A stretch of DNA of 64,000 nt from Nitrospinaceae bacterium. GTDB lineage: Bacteria; Nitrospinota; Nitrospinia; Nitrospinales; VA-1. Under the pieces are notes generated by a model that saw nothing but the letters and a program-made list of their open reading frames with translations, was not told where the DNA came from and searched no databases. Both the position numbers and the translations under genes were made by a program. Shown one piece after another: positions 36,485 through 44,018 of this stretch (the first letter of the stretch is position 1; each line of letters begins with the position of its first letter). The stretch spans positions 1,199,501-1,263,500 of the forward strand of contig BQJC01000001.1 of the NCBI GenBank assembly GCA_021604505.1, in the 5' to 3' direction.

Positions 36485-39319
36485 CTAGTTAGACGATATC
36501 TTTACGGTTTTATAGATGAAATTCTTGAAGCTGATGAATTTTTTTCTTTCATCGCGGTCCGTTTGAAAATCTTTGCCGCAGACATTCAATTTTACGGCAA
36601 GCCCCGGCAGGTTGGTTTGATAGCGGGATTTTGCCGCCAGAATGAGAGACTTCACCGTTTCGCGGGTCAGATGATTTTCCCGAAACGGACGGTGAATGCC
36701 CGACCAGAAATCTTCTTCTCCGGATTCCAAACGGTTGAGTAGCGTTTCCACGGACCGGTCCGGGTCCAATTCCGTTGCAGGTGAAACTTCCAGCGGCTGA
36801 GTCTGGCAAGCGGCCATGATGTCGGCTTTCTGAATGCGGGGCGTTTTTCTAAAAAGCATCGCTCTCAGCAGGATATTTTTTAGTTCCCTGACATTTCCGG
36901 GATAGCTGTAATTTTTCAGATGTTCAATGGCGTCCTTTTCCAGCTGCGGTGGCGACCCCTCGGCGGCGTCCTTTAAATATGTGCTGAAAAGAATGCCAAG
37001 AAAGTGCGTGGCCAGGTCCTCTATATCCTCGACTCGTTCGTGAAGGCTGGGAATTCTAAAGCTCAGCGCGTTCAAGCGGTGGTACAAGTCTTCCCGGAAC
37101 CGGCCTTGCTTGATTTCCTCCTTGAGGTCCTTGTTCGTTGCCGCGATGAGAAATATTTTTGAATACCGGGGCTGATTTTCACCCAGTCTCAGGAAGACAC
37201 CGGTATCGAGAAACCGCAAGAGTTGGACCTGGGTTTTCGGGTCGGCATCGCCAATTTCATCCAGAAAGACGACTCCGTTGTTGGCTTCCTCCAGAATTCC
37301 CTGGCGGTTGAATTCCGCTCCCGTGAACGCGCCTTTTTTATGGCCGAACAGTTCACTGTAAGTGAGGTCCCCGCTGTAGGCGGCAATATTCGTTTTTCTC
37401 ACCGGGATTTTGTAATTCGGGCCTTTTGCATTTTGGAAGATTTCCGTCAGCCGGGAATAAATGTTGCTGAAGAAAAATTCCTTTCCGGTTCCCGTTTCGC
37501 CGCTGAGGAGCAGGCAGGGGAGACCGGGAAGCGCCTCGTGCTGCTCCCCTGAGATCCAGTGGATCATGCGGTTGCAGATCGACTCCACCACAATGTTGAT
37601 TTGATCGACCAACGCATGAATCTTATCGCTTTTTCCGATCACGTTGCCAAAATAATAGGAAGATACTTTCGGGTCGCGGTATTCGATGTCCTGCCTGAGT
37701 TGTGTGATTTCCTGGCGCAGGTCTTCGATCTGCTTCAGGTTGTGGAATTGCCGGCTGATCAGGCTGGCGATGATTTGCAGAATGCGTTTATGTTCTTCAT
37801 TGAAATTGTTTTTCCTGAAACTGTCCTGATTGATCACTCCAAGAACGTTGTTGCCATAAATGATCGGGACGGCCAGTTCGGACCGGATCGCGGGAGACAG
37901 GTTTTTATAGAATCCTTGAGTTTGCCGCTCCTCGTTGATGTCGTTGACCAGAATGGGCCGCGCCAGATGAGCGCAATGACCTGTCATGGATTTCATGCTG
38001 GCAGTGAGTTCCCCCGCGCCAACGGGCAGGGGAGGGATTCTGCTTTTCATCCAGCCACGCGATTTGGCGCCGATCGGTTTGCCTTCCGCATCCTCCACCA
38101 CCAGCCAGGGTTTCCCTTCAATGATATTTAACACGGATATCGTTCCGCTATCGGCGCCGATCAATTCCGAAGTCTTGTCGAGAATTTTGTGCAGAAAGGT
38201 TTGCAGGGAATTTTCTTCGCTGGAGAGGAGTTCCTCGATTTCCCCCAGAACCTGAATTTCAATGCGCTCGGGGCTGTCTTCCAGGATCAATTTTTCCACC
38301 ATGGAAGCGTGCTCTTTCAAGAGCATTTTCTCAAATTCGCTGAATTGATAGGCACGGCTGGTGTAATAGTTGACCGCGCACAAAAACTGCCCGTTTTTTT
38401 TATTGAAAACCAGAAACTGGTACAGGGAAACCAGGGCGATTTCTTCGGCGACCTGCTTGCGGGCAAATTTTTCCGCCATGACGTCCTCAATATAAACCGA
38501 TTCCAGCTTGCGGTCGCGGACCACCAGACCCAGAGCCGGGTCGTATTTGACTGTCAGGTTGAGCAGACTGTCGTCGCTGAGGATGCTGATTTGATCCTTA
38601 TTGCTGTAAACCAGAGCGTCTTTTTTTTGCTTGGAAAAAACCGCCAGCACCTCTACTTTGTCGGAAGGTTTGGATGATTTTGTTCTTGGATTTTGAGTGG
38701 AAGAAGGAACCCACACCGATGCCAGGGTGAGATCGTCCAGAAGGTTCACCGCCGAGCGCACCAGTCGCCAGGCGGCTTCTTTTTTCCGTGCAAGGTCGAG
38801 GTGCTTGGAAAAGGAGATCTGCTGATGGAACCGCTTGGCCCGCTCCATGGTTGCACTGTTTTCCGCCAGAAAAGAAGTGATCTCCCAGATATCCGATTCC
38901 GACAAAAACTCGCCGTCTTCACCCCAGTCGAGACTCAAGGTTCCAAACGGGCGCAGTTGATGGGAGATCGGAAACACCGCCGAGGCTTTGATCCCGGATA
39001 TTTTTTCAAAGGGATTTCTGAATTTGGCGGATCCCCCTGGCAGGTTCCAGGAAAGCAAGACCTGGTTTTCGATGAAGGCCTGCGACATGATCGATGCCTT
39101 GGGGGATATGAACTGAGTGATGCGTTGCTCCTCCGGTTGGTTCTGGCCGGTCACGTATTGACAGATAAGCATCCCTTCGTAAAGATCTTCCAGGTAAATG
39201 CGCACCATTTTGCACCGAAAGCGGTTCTTGAGGCCGGTGGCGGTGTAGTGCAGAATGTCGGAGAGATTTTCCTTGCCGAATTTCTGCAAGGTCTGGCGCA
39301 ATTTTTCAAGTTCGCTCAT
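36485..39319 (-). CDS. GAF-domain sigma-54-dependent transcription activator
   Basis: A 944-aa enhancer-binding protein. Residues 1-540 hold tandem GAF-like sensor domains (for example CKMVRIYLEDLYEGMLICQYV, and later GADSGTISVLNI ... VPIIYGNNVLGVINQDSF). The AAA+ domain has Walker A GETGTGKE near 610, the sigma-54 contact loop GAFTGA near 660, VVFLDEIGD (Walker B) and RFREDLYHRLNALSFRIPSL. The C-terminal part (TRETVKSLILAAKSRYQTNLPGLAVKL) may hold a poor Fis-type helix-turn-helix. No response-regulator domain, so control is probably by ligand or by partner. It is divergent from flgB, whose promoter is a sigma-54 type. Confidence 0.93.
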   Translation of the reverse strand: MSELEKLRQTLQKFGKENLSDILHYTATGLKNRFRCKMVRIYLEDLYEGMLICQYVTGQNQPEEQRITQFISPKASIMSQAFIENQVLLSWNLPGGSAKFRNPFEKISGIKASAVFPISHQLRPFGTLSLDWGEDGEFLSESDIWEITSFLAENSATMERAKRFHQQISFSKHLDLARKKEAAWRLVRSAVNLLDDLTLASVWVPSSTQNPRTKSSKPSDKVEVLAVFSKQKKDALVYSNKDQISILSDDSLLNLTVKYDPALGLVVRDRKLESVYIEDVMAEKFARKQVAEEIALVSLYQFLVFNKKNGQFLCAVNYYTSRAYQFSEFEKMLLKEHASMVEKLILEDSPERIEIQVLGEIEELLSSEENSLQTFLHKILDKTSELIGADSGTISVLNIIEGKPWLVVEDAEGKPIGAKSRGWMKSRIPPLPVGAGELTASMKSMTGHCAHLARPILVNDINEERQTQGFYKNLSPAIRSELAVPIIYGNNVLGVINQDSFRKNNFNEEHKRILQIIASLISRQFHNLKQIEDLRQEITQLRQDIEYRDPKVSSYYFGNVIGKSDKIHALVDQINIVVESICNRMIHWISGEQHEALPGLPCLLLSGETGTGKEFFFSNIYSRLTEIFQNAKGPNYKIPVRKTNIAAYSGDLTYSELFGHKKGAFTGAEFNRQGILEEANNGVVFLDEIGDADPKTQVQLLRFLDTGVFLRLGENQPRYSKIFLIAATNKDLKEEIKQGRFREDLYHRLNALSFRIPSLHERVEDIEDLATHFLGILFSTYLKDAAEGSPPQLEKDAIEHLKNYSYPGNVRELKNILLRAMLFRKTPRIQKADIMAACQTQPLEVSPATELDPDRSVETLLNRLESGEEDFWSGIHRPFRENHLTRETVKSLILAAKSRYQTNLPGLAVKLNVCGKDFQTDRDERKKFISFKNFIYKTVKISSN

Positions 39320-39630
39320 AAGAAAACGCTCAAATTGAATGTTTTGAGTATATTTTTAACACAGTATGCCAGCAATATACAATCATGATGATGAGTTATG
39401 AGGGGCGAAATTTGAACGGTTTCGGGAAAAAATTGCTCCTTACCGTTGGCTGGGCAGGAAAAAATTTCCTTTTGCTTTCCGACGGGCGCGTACAGATTTT
39501 CGCTGGACCCGGTTTTCTCAAACAAGGCGTTAAAATTCAAATGGATTTTTGAGGAAAAATTGAACGGATTTTCAACACCATTGGCACATATCTTGCGAAG
39601 TAAATAGCAATTAAAATAGTTGAGGATGCC
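39320..39630. promoter_or_regulatory. Divergent promoter region between activator and flgB
   Basis: About 310 bases with no gene. It holds the sigma-54 promoter at 39582-39596 and, upstream of it, the space where enhancer sites of the neighbouring activator would be expected. No clear inverted-repeat enhancer could be picked by eye. Confidence 0.5.
39582..39596 (+). promoter_or_regulatory. Sigma-54 promoter of flgB
   Basis: TGGCAC (39582-39587), a five-base spacer and TTGC (39593-39596), an exact match to the RpoN consensus with correct GG/GC spacing. It is 35 bases before the flgB start. Confidence 0.9.
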
Positions 39631-40056
39631 ATGCTGATCGACCGATTGTTATTTTCCGATACCGTTCCAGCGATGATGAAAAAGAGCCTGGACTTTAACT
39701 CCACCCGGCATCTGCTCATTTCCAACAATATTTCGCAGATGGACACACCCGGTTACAAGGCGCACGATGTCGATTTTAAAAGCCAGTTGCGGGAAGCCGT
39801 GGGAAGCAAGTCCCAACTCAATTTGCGCACGACGCACGAGAACCACTACGGGCCTGGGATGGCGGCGGTCAAGGGGATCACGCCGCTTCCTTATGAGCAG
39901 GATCATCTGGCCAAATCGAACGGCAACAATGTGAACATCGACTATGAAATGGCAAAACTGGCGGAAAACCAGATCGACTTCAATGCCGTGACGCAATTCA
40001 TGATGAAGCGCGGATCAACCGTTAGAAGCGCCGTGACCGAACTGCCACAGCAATAA
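39631..40056 (+). CDS. flgB: Flagellar basal-body rod protein FlgB
   Basis: A 141-aa proximal rod subunit. It has the rod/hook N-terminal signature (STRHLLISNNISQMDTPGYKAHDVDF, with the conserved N..N..T.GY pattern) and the C-terminal helix NVNIDYEMAKLAENQIDFNAVTQFM. ATG 39631 has TGAGGA upstream. It is under a sigma-54 promoter. In nearly all flagellated bacteria it is followed by flgC; here only 101 non-coding bases separate it from fliE. Confidence 0.93.
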   Translation: MLIDRLLFSDTVPAMMKKSLDFNSTRHLLISNNISQMDTPGYKAHDVDFKSQLREAVGSKSQLNLRTTHENHYGPGMAAVKGITPLPYEQDHLAKSNGNNVNIDYEMAKLAENQIDFNAVTQFMMKRGSTVRSAVTELPQQ

Positions 40057-40157
40057 AAAGTTAATTGAATGAGGCGAAACAGCCGAATAAGGAATAGATT
40101 GACAATTAACGGGTTAAGGATTAACTTGGTAGAGACACAAAATTCAGGTAAGAAGCC

Positions 40158-40475
40158 GTGAAAGACATCACCATACAAAGCAATTTAAAGGCCCTCCAGG
40201 GGGGCGTCCCGGCGGGAAAGATCGAGTTGCGGGAGGACGCTCAGGGAGCAAATGGCCCCTCATTTGCCGAAACCCTCACGCAGTCCTTGGAAAAGGTGAA
40301 TGATCTGCAAAAAGAAGCCGACGCAGCCATTCAGGATTTTGTCTCCGGCGAGACCCGCAATATCACCGAAACCATGGTCGCCGTCAACAAGGCCGATCTG
40401 GCGTTTCGGCTGACCATGCAGGTGCGCAACAAAATCGTCGAAGCCTATCAGGAAGTCCTGCGTACCCAGATTTAA
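40158..40475 (+). CDS. fliE: Flagellar MS-ring/rod junction protein FliE
   Basis: A 105-aa protein joining the MS ring to the rod. It has the conserved core SFAETLTQSLEKVNDLQKEADAAIQDFVSGE and the typical C-terminus NKADLAFRLTMQVRNKIVEAYQEVLRTQI. The start is GTG 40158 (no better start fits); the ribosome site AAGAAG is weak. It is co-transcribed with flgB and followed by a terminator, so fliF and the rest of the cluster are not here. Confidence 0.93.
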   Translation: MKDITIQSNLKALQGGVPAGKIELREDAQGANGPSFAETLTQSLEKVNDLQKEADAAIQDFVSGETRNITETMVAVNKADLAFRLTMQVRNKIVEAYQEVLRTQI

Positions 40476-40498
40476 CGCAAATTCAGCGAATCCGCTCA

Positions 40499-40536
40499 AA
40501 AGCCTCTGGAGAATCGTCTCCGGGGGCTTTTTTTTT
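40499..40536 (+). terminator. Rho-independent terminator after fliE
   Basis: AGCCTCTGGAGA pairs (with G-U pairs) with TCTCCGGGGGCT around ATCG and is followed by nine T. It ends the flgB-fliE transcript. Confidence 0.85.
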
Positions 40537-40762
40537 GGTGGCGTGACGCTGGGCCCGATATTGTCGTGCGATGTATCCTTCACCGCTCGCAGTTTCATTG
40601 CAAAGGGAGTTTCTTCCTCTCCCAAGGGGGGAGAGGGTTGAGGTGAGAAGGAATGTCAGCCCTTTTGCCGGGATATTTCCTCTTGCGCACGGGGTCCCAA
40701 ACGCGGTTAAATAAACCTTATTCCATTAATTGGACCGAATTTTCCTTACAGGGGATTGAACC

Positions 40763-41149
40763 ATGAATCGAATACTTAAACGCGGAATGATTGGACTGGC
40801 GGGAATCATTATTTCCTTTTCAATGGCATCCACCACCTGGGCACAGGCCGGTGGACACGCCAGCGTCGGATTGGGTCATGGCGAGGAAGGCTATCTGCAC
40901 CTTCAAGAGATGGTCAAGCATCTGGAATTCAGCCTTAAAATGCCCGATGCCTCAGAAGAACTGAAAACCCACGCCAACGTATCTTTGCGACATGCCAAGG
41001 AAGCGTTGAAGCATTATAACGAAGCGCTCAAACACGCCAGTGAATCCCTCGGAAGACCGGCAAATAATCCCATGATGGGCGGCGGTTCCGGTGGCGGCGG
41101 GATGCGGGAGGAAGGTTCCGGTCACCAGCACGACGAGGGCTCGCATTGA
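40763..41149 (+). CDS. SmbP-like small periplasmic His-rich protein
   Basis: A 128-aa exported protein with a signal peptide (GMIGLAGIIISFSMASTTWAQA, cleavage after WAQA). The mature part is a helical repeat of acidic residues and histidines (HLQEMVKHLEF, HANVSLRHAKEALKHYNEALKHASESL), the pattern of the small metal-binding protein SmbP of nitrifiers, which binds Cu and other divalent metals. The tail adds GGGSGGGGM and a His-rich end (GHQHDEGSH). It could buffer copper in the periplasm. Stands alone. Confidence 0.7.
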   Translation: MNRILKRGMIGLAGIIISFSMASTTWAQAGGHASVGLGHGEEGYLHLQEMVKHLEFSLKMPDASEELKTHANVSLRHAKEALKHYNEALKHASESLGRPANNPMMGGGSGGGGMREEGSGHQHDEGSH

Positions 41150-41218
41150 GCTTTTTGGGTTGATGCTAGGCTATGAAAGGTTTTATTAGATATGTCGTTT
41201 TGGCCAGAAGCAGGCTTT

Positions 41219-41296
41219 TGGTTAACGCCCACATCAACCGCGCGAGGTACGAACACCCGGCGTTCGAAGTGAGCAAGTTTCATGTGTTTGTTAGAC
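41219..41296 (-). repeat. attC-like integron recombination site
   Basis: Read on the minus strand it starts GTCTAAC (a match to RYYYAAC) and ends GGGCGTTAACC (one mismatch to GTTRRRY). The arms are imperfectly complementary: TAAC...CACAT.AA.C..GC...CGAAC on both sides, with a central spacer, 78 bases in all. The TAA stop of the adjoining kinase lies within GTCTAAC, as is typical of cassette genes. Confidence 0.55.
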
Positions 41297-41790
41297 ACGC
41301 TCGTGTTTATGTATAAACATATTGAAACCTTCATTTTTTGAAGGAGGCTTAAAAAGCTTTGTGATTGCCTCAAACTCAGCGTCTGTGGTAAATGCACTCC
41401 CTTCAGATTTTCCCCTGCTTCTTTTTCTTAGTTGCTGCTTGCAAACCTCGTTGCTTACGTCTAGATAGTGAAGGGTATGTGGTACATTTGCTGTTTCATA
41501 GAGGCCACGGAACCATTCTCGTTGACCTACAGTATTTGCTGGGAAGTCCATCACAACAGAAACACCGTGAGACAACAGAGAAACCACATGATTTAATATA
41601 CTTTTTGCAAGCGGGGAGCATATTTTATGTAATCAGAAAAAGTCGCAATTTCATCTGGAAAGAGCTGTGAAAGCCATTCATCCTCAACAAGTGAAATCGC
41701 CTTATTTTCCTCGGCTAATTTTCTAGCCAGAGTGGATTTCCCAGCCGCCATTTTCCCGTAGAAAAAGTGCAATGTTGTTTCTTCGCTCAT
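41291..41790 (-). pseudogene. P-loop kinase (AAA_33 type), frameshifted
   Basis: The first part (from ATG 41790) reads MSEETTLHFFYGKMAAGKSTLARKLA, a P-loop, and stops after PRLQKVY. The second part is in another frame: VVSLLSHGVSVVMDFPANTVGQREWF ... TKLFKPPSKNEGFN. Together they make one zeta-toxin/kinase-like ATP-binding protein of about 165 aa. One extra A in the five-A run near 41605 would restore the frame (…RLQKSILNHVVSL…), so a single-base deletion or a homopolymer read error is likely. The start overlaps the marR-type stop (ATGA); the stop is inside the attC-like site. Confidence 0.8.
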
Positions 41791-42380
41791 TTATTTCCTT
41801 GTGCGACCCCTATTTCCTCTGAACTCTTAAACTCCCGGCAAATTAACGTGACATCCGTCTTGCTCAAATTTTCTTGAGTCAGTTCGCAGAAGAATTTCCC
41901 TTCACTCTTTTTACGGTTGTAGCGGCAGGTCCGGCACTGTCCAAAGGGCTTCATTCCGTTTAACTGCTGCATCTTCTGCAGCAGTTGCTGAAGCCCATCG
42001 ATCAATTGATTCTGCTTTGTTTCTGGCACATCTTCCCAGGCCCTCAGCACCGTCTGAGCGGGCAGAGCCTCTCCTAATAGCTTCCTTCCCATCTTCGTCA
42101 CATTTAGATGCACGATCCTGCCATCTTTTTTATCGGGACTTTTCTGGATGAACCCTTTTCTTTCCAGGGCCATGAGGGTTTGCGACACCGTTCCCTTGGT
42201 CAGGCCTAAATATTCCGTCACTCCCTGAGGGGTGTTTGAGTAGCGATTGGCGCGACTCAGAAAATCCAGGGCGCTCAGCTGTATGGGCTGAAGGTCGTAA
42301 TCCGCCCCCGCCTGGCGGGTCTCTGAGCGAAGCAGTTGGGATATTCGCTCGATATATTCGTGTATTAGGGAAGCGCTCAT
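41787..42380 (-). CDS. MarR-family regulator with C-terminal Cys cluster
   Basis: A 197-aa protein. Residues 1-145 are a MarR winged helix (QLSALDFLSRANRYSNTPQGVTEYLGLTKGTVSQTLMALERKGFIQKSPDKKDGRIVHLNVT). The extra 50 residues hold CRTCRYNRKK, then C in KFFCELTQ and C in LICREF: a C-x2-C...C...C set that could bind Zn or an Fe-S cluster. Divergent from cytochrome P460, with two identical-type boxes in the shared promoter region. Probably senses NO, hydroxylamine or a redox signal; that is inference. Downstream gene is the broken kinase. Confidence 0.88.
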   Translation of the reverse strand: MSASLIHEYIERISQLLRSETRQAGADYDLQPIQLSALDFLSRANRYSNTPQGVTEYLGLTKGTVSQTLMALERKGFIQKSPDKKDGRIVHLNVTKMGRKLLGEALPAQTVLRAWEDVPETKQNQLIDGLQQLLQKMQQLNGMKPFGQCRTCRYNRKKSEGKFFCELTQENLSKTDVTLICREFKSSEEIGVAQGNK

Positions 42381-42390
42381 AATTATTTAT

Positions 42391-42407
42391 TGTATCGAAT
42401 CAAAACT
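42391..42407. promoter_or_regulatory. MarR-type box 1
   Basis: TGTATCGAATCAAAACT, ten bases before the regulator's start codon and just upstream of the -35 of the P460 promoter. It shares TATCGA-TCAA-ACT with box 2. Confidence 0.6.
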
Positions 42408-42410
42408 AAT

Positions 42411-42439
42411 TTGACAAATGAATTTCCATGGTCTATATT
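42411..42439 (+). promoter_or_regulatory. Promoter of the cytochrome P460 gene
   Basis: TTGACA (42411-42416), 17-bp spacer, TATATT (42434-42439). Box 1 ends four bases before it, and box 2 starts six bases after it, near the expected +1. Confidence 0.75.
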
Positions 42440-42445
42440 TCATTA

Positions 42446-42462
42446 AGTATCGAGTCAATACT
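42446..42462. promoter_or_regulatory. MarR-type box 2
   Basis: AGTATCGAGTCAATACT: AGTAT/ATACT inverted arms around seven bases. It covers the expected transcription start of the P460 gene, so binding should block it. Confidence 0.65.
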
Positions 42463-42495
42463 AGTAAAAACGATCACTTTCAGGAGGTAAATCCA

Positions 42496-42978
42496 ATGAA
42501 GCTCATTGCGGCATGTTTAACGGCGGTATGTCTCTATATCTCTGCGCCCGGAGCGTACGCAGACAGTGGAAAGGTTGAATATCCGGAAGGTTACCGTCAG
42601 TGGGTGCATATCAAGTCCATGCTCCTTGAGCCCGGACATCCTTTGGAAAACCCGTTTCAGGGCTTGCACCATGTTTACGGCAATAAGAACGCGTTGAAAG
42701 GGTTTGAAAACGGCAGTTTTCCGGATGGTTCCGTCCTGGTATTCGATCTTTTGCAATACAGCCGGGGCGGCCATGCCATTCAGGAAGGCGAGAGAAAGTT
42801 AATCGGCGTGATGAAAAAGGATAGCATGGCATTCAGTGCCACTGGCGGGTGGGGGTTTGAAGCGTTCCCCAAAAACTCCAAAAAAGACCGCATCGTGAAG
42901 GATGGAGGAAAAAGCTGTTTTCAGTGCCACACCTCTCAAAGGGAACACGATTTCGTTTTTTCCCGTTTGAGAAAATAA
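42496..42978 (+). CDS. Cytochrome P460 family protein
   Basis: A 160-aa periplasmic c-type haem protein; the family oxidises hydroxylamine and/or NO. Signal peptide of about 22 residues (AACLTAVCLYISAPGAYA). The haem site CFQCH is at 141-145 near the C-terminus, as in P460. WVHIKSMLLEPGHPLENPFQG, HHVYGN and GSVLVFDL are typical. A lysine cross-linked to the haem is expected from the family; I cannot tell which lysine. ATG 42496 has AGGAGG nine bases upstream; the ORF's longer start overlaps the promoter. Regulated by the adjacent MarR-type protein by position. Confidence 0.9.
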   Translation: MKLIAACLTAVCLYISAPGAYADSGKVEYPEGYRQWVHIKSMLLEPGHPLENPFQGLHHVYGNKNALKGFENGSFPDGSVLVFDLLQYSRGGHAIQEGERKLIGVMKKDSMAFSATGGWGFEAFPKNSKKDRIVKDGGKSCFQCHTSQREHDFVFSRLRK

Positions 42979-43050
42979 GATTGGCTGAATGGGTCATTGA
43001 AAAATTGCGCGGAACAAATACAATTTTTTTAAAAAAGAAAGGACAAAATC

Positions 43051-43389
43051 GTGCACAAGAAAAACTTTAAGATGAAAGCATTCTTTTTATTAATTTTTTT
43101 CTGCCTACCGGCCATTACTGTTGCCACAGAGGACGACGGCTCCATCCTGAAAATCATTTCTCCAAAAAATGCAACGGTAGTGGGAAAAGAGGTGGAAGTT
43201 AAATATGAGCTTCAAAAAGGCACTCAGGCAGATCACGTCCATGCCTTTGTGGATGGAGAATATCAAAAAGGTTTCAAAGGGACCCTGACCGGGCTCACTC
43301 CGGGTAAACACGAAATAACCCTTAAAGTCGCCAACTCGGATCATGATCTTTTGGCAATCTCCGAGACCATTGTGATTGAGGTGAAGTAG
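43051..43389 (+). CDS. Small exported Ig-like domain protein
   Basis: A 112-aa protein with signal peptide (MKAFFLLIFFCLPAITVATE) and a single beta-sandwich domain: SPKNATVVGKEVEVKYEL, ADHVHAFVDGEYQ, LTPGKHEITLKVANSDHDLL, ETIVIEVK. The order matches small periplasmic domains (DUF4399-like) that sit beside haem or metal proteins. Starts: GTG 43051 with AAAGGA upstream, or ATG 43072. 70 bases after P460 and probably co-transcribed. Function unknown. Confidence 0.7.
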   Translation: MHKKNFKMKAFFLLIFFCLPAITVATEDDGSILKIISPKNATVVGKEVEVKYELQKGTQADHVHAFVDGEYQKGFKGTLTGLTPGKHEITLKVANSDHDLLAISETIVIEVK

Positions 43390-43428
43390 TAAGTAACAAT
43401 TCTATAACTTTACAGAAAGGATAAAACA

Positions 43429-43662
43429 ATGAACAAAGCTGTTTTTTATCATGCCGGATGCCCCGTATGCGTCGAGGCCGAACAACGGTTTGTCACCGCC
43501 CTGAATCCATCGGAATATCAGGTGGAGGAAGTTCATTTAGGCAATGAAAAAGGCCGCATCAGCGAAGCCGAAGCATCGGGTGTAAAATCAGTCCCCGCGT
43601 TGGTTGTCGGAGGAACTCCCTTCCACATTAACTTTGGAGCTTCCATCAGCGACTTGAAATAA
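43429..43662 (+). CDS. Glutaredoxin-like protein (CPVC)
   Basis: A 77-aa thioredoxin-fold protein with active site GCPVC at 10-14 and the cis-Pro region VKSVPALVVGG. No signal peptide, so cytosolic. The C-terminus lacks the last helix seen in longer glutaredoxins. Preceded by AAAGGA. Follows the Ig-like gene by 40 bases and may be part of the P460 transcript. Confidence 0.8.
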   Translation: MNKAVFYHAGCPVCVEAEQRFVTALNPSEYQVEEVHLGNEKGRISEAEASGVKSVPALVVGGTPFHINFGASISDLK

Positions 43663-43671
43663 GCCTTGATG

Positions 43672-43704
43672 AATAACCGGTGGCAGGCGCCGCTGCCGGT
43701 TATT
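43672..43704. terminator. Bidirectional terminator
   Basis: AATAACCGG (43672-43680) pairs with CCGGTTATT (43696-43704), with an inner GGCAG/CTGCC. It lies between the convergent glutaredoxin and Rieske genes. Confidence 0.75.
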
Positions 43705-43706
43705 CT

Positions 43707-44018
43707 CTATTCAACTCTTACACAAATATCCTCTCCCTGCACTTCAACAGGGAAGACCTGGGTTTTGAGGGCCGGGTCGATATTGCAGTCTCCGGTCTTC
43801 AAGTCGAAGCGGTAGCCGTGGTTCGGGCATTTGATGCCGAAGCCGTCCAGCGTTCCGCGGATCAGGGGCGCCGTTTTTTTATGCGGACAGGTGTCGAAGA
43901 TGGCGTAGTATTGCCCCTCTATATTGAAGATGCTGATCTTCTTACCTTGCACCTCCACCCGTTTGCGGGCATCCGGGGGGATTTCCTCGACTCTGGCGAC
44001 GGGAATGAATTTGCTCAT
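43707..44018 (-). CDS. Rieske [2Fe-2S] ferredoxin-like protein
   Basis: A 103-aa cytosolic protein with the cluster ligands Cys44-x-His46 and Cys64-x2-His67 (TCPHKKTAPL; KCPNHGYRFDLKTGD). Small single-domain Rieske proteins are electron carriers for oxygenases or NirD-like subunits of nitrite reductase. The start overlaps the rhodanese stop by four bases, so the two are translationally coupled. Confidence 0.9.
   Translation of the reverse strand: MSKFIPVARVEEIPPDARKRVEVQGKKISIFNIEGQYYAIFDTCPHKKTAPLIRGTLDGFGIKCPNHGYRFDLKTGDCNIDPALKTQVFPVEVQGEDICVRVE

Noticed and set aside
40057-40157. Relic of flgC between flgB and fliE
   Set aside because: The 101 bases carry no stretch resembling FlgC in any frame.
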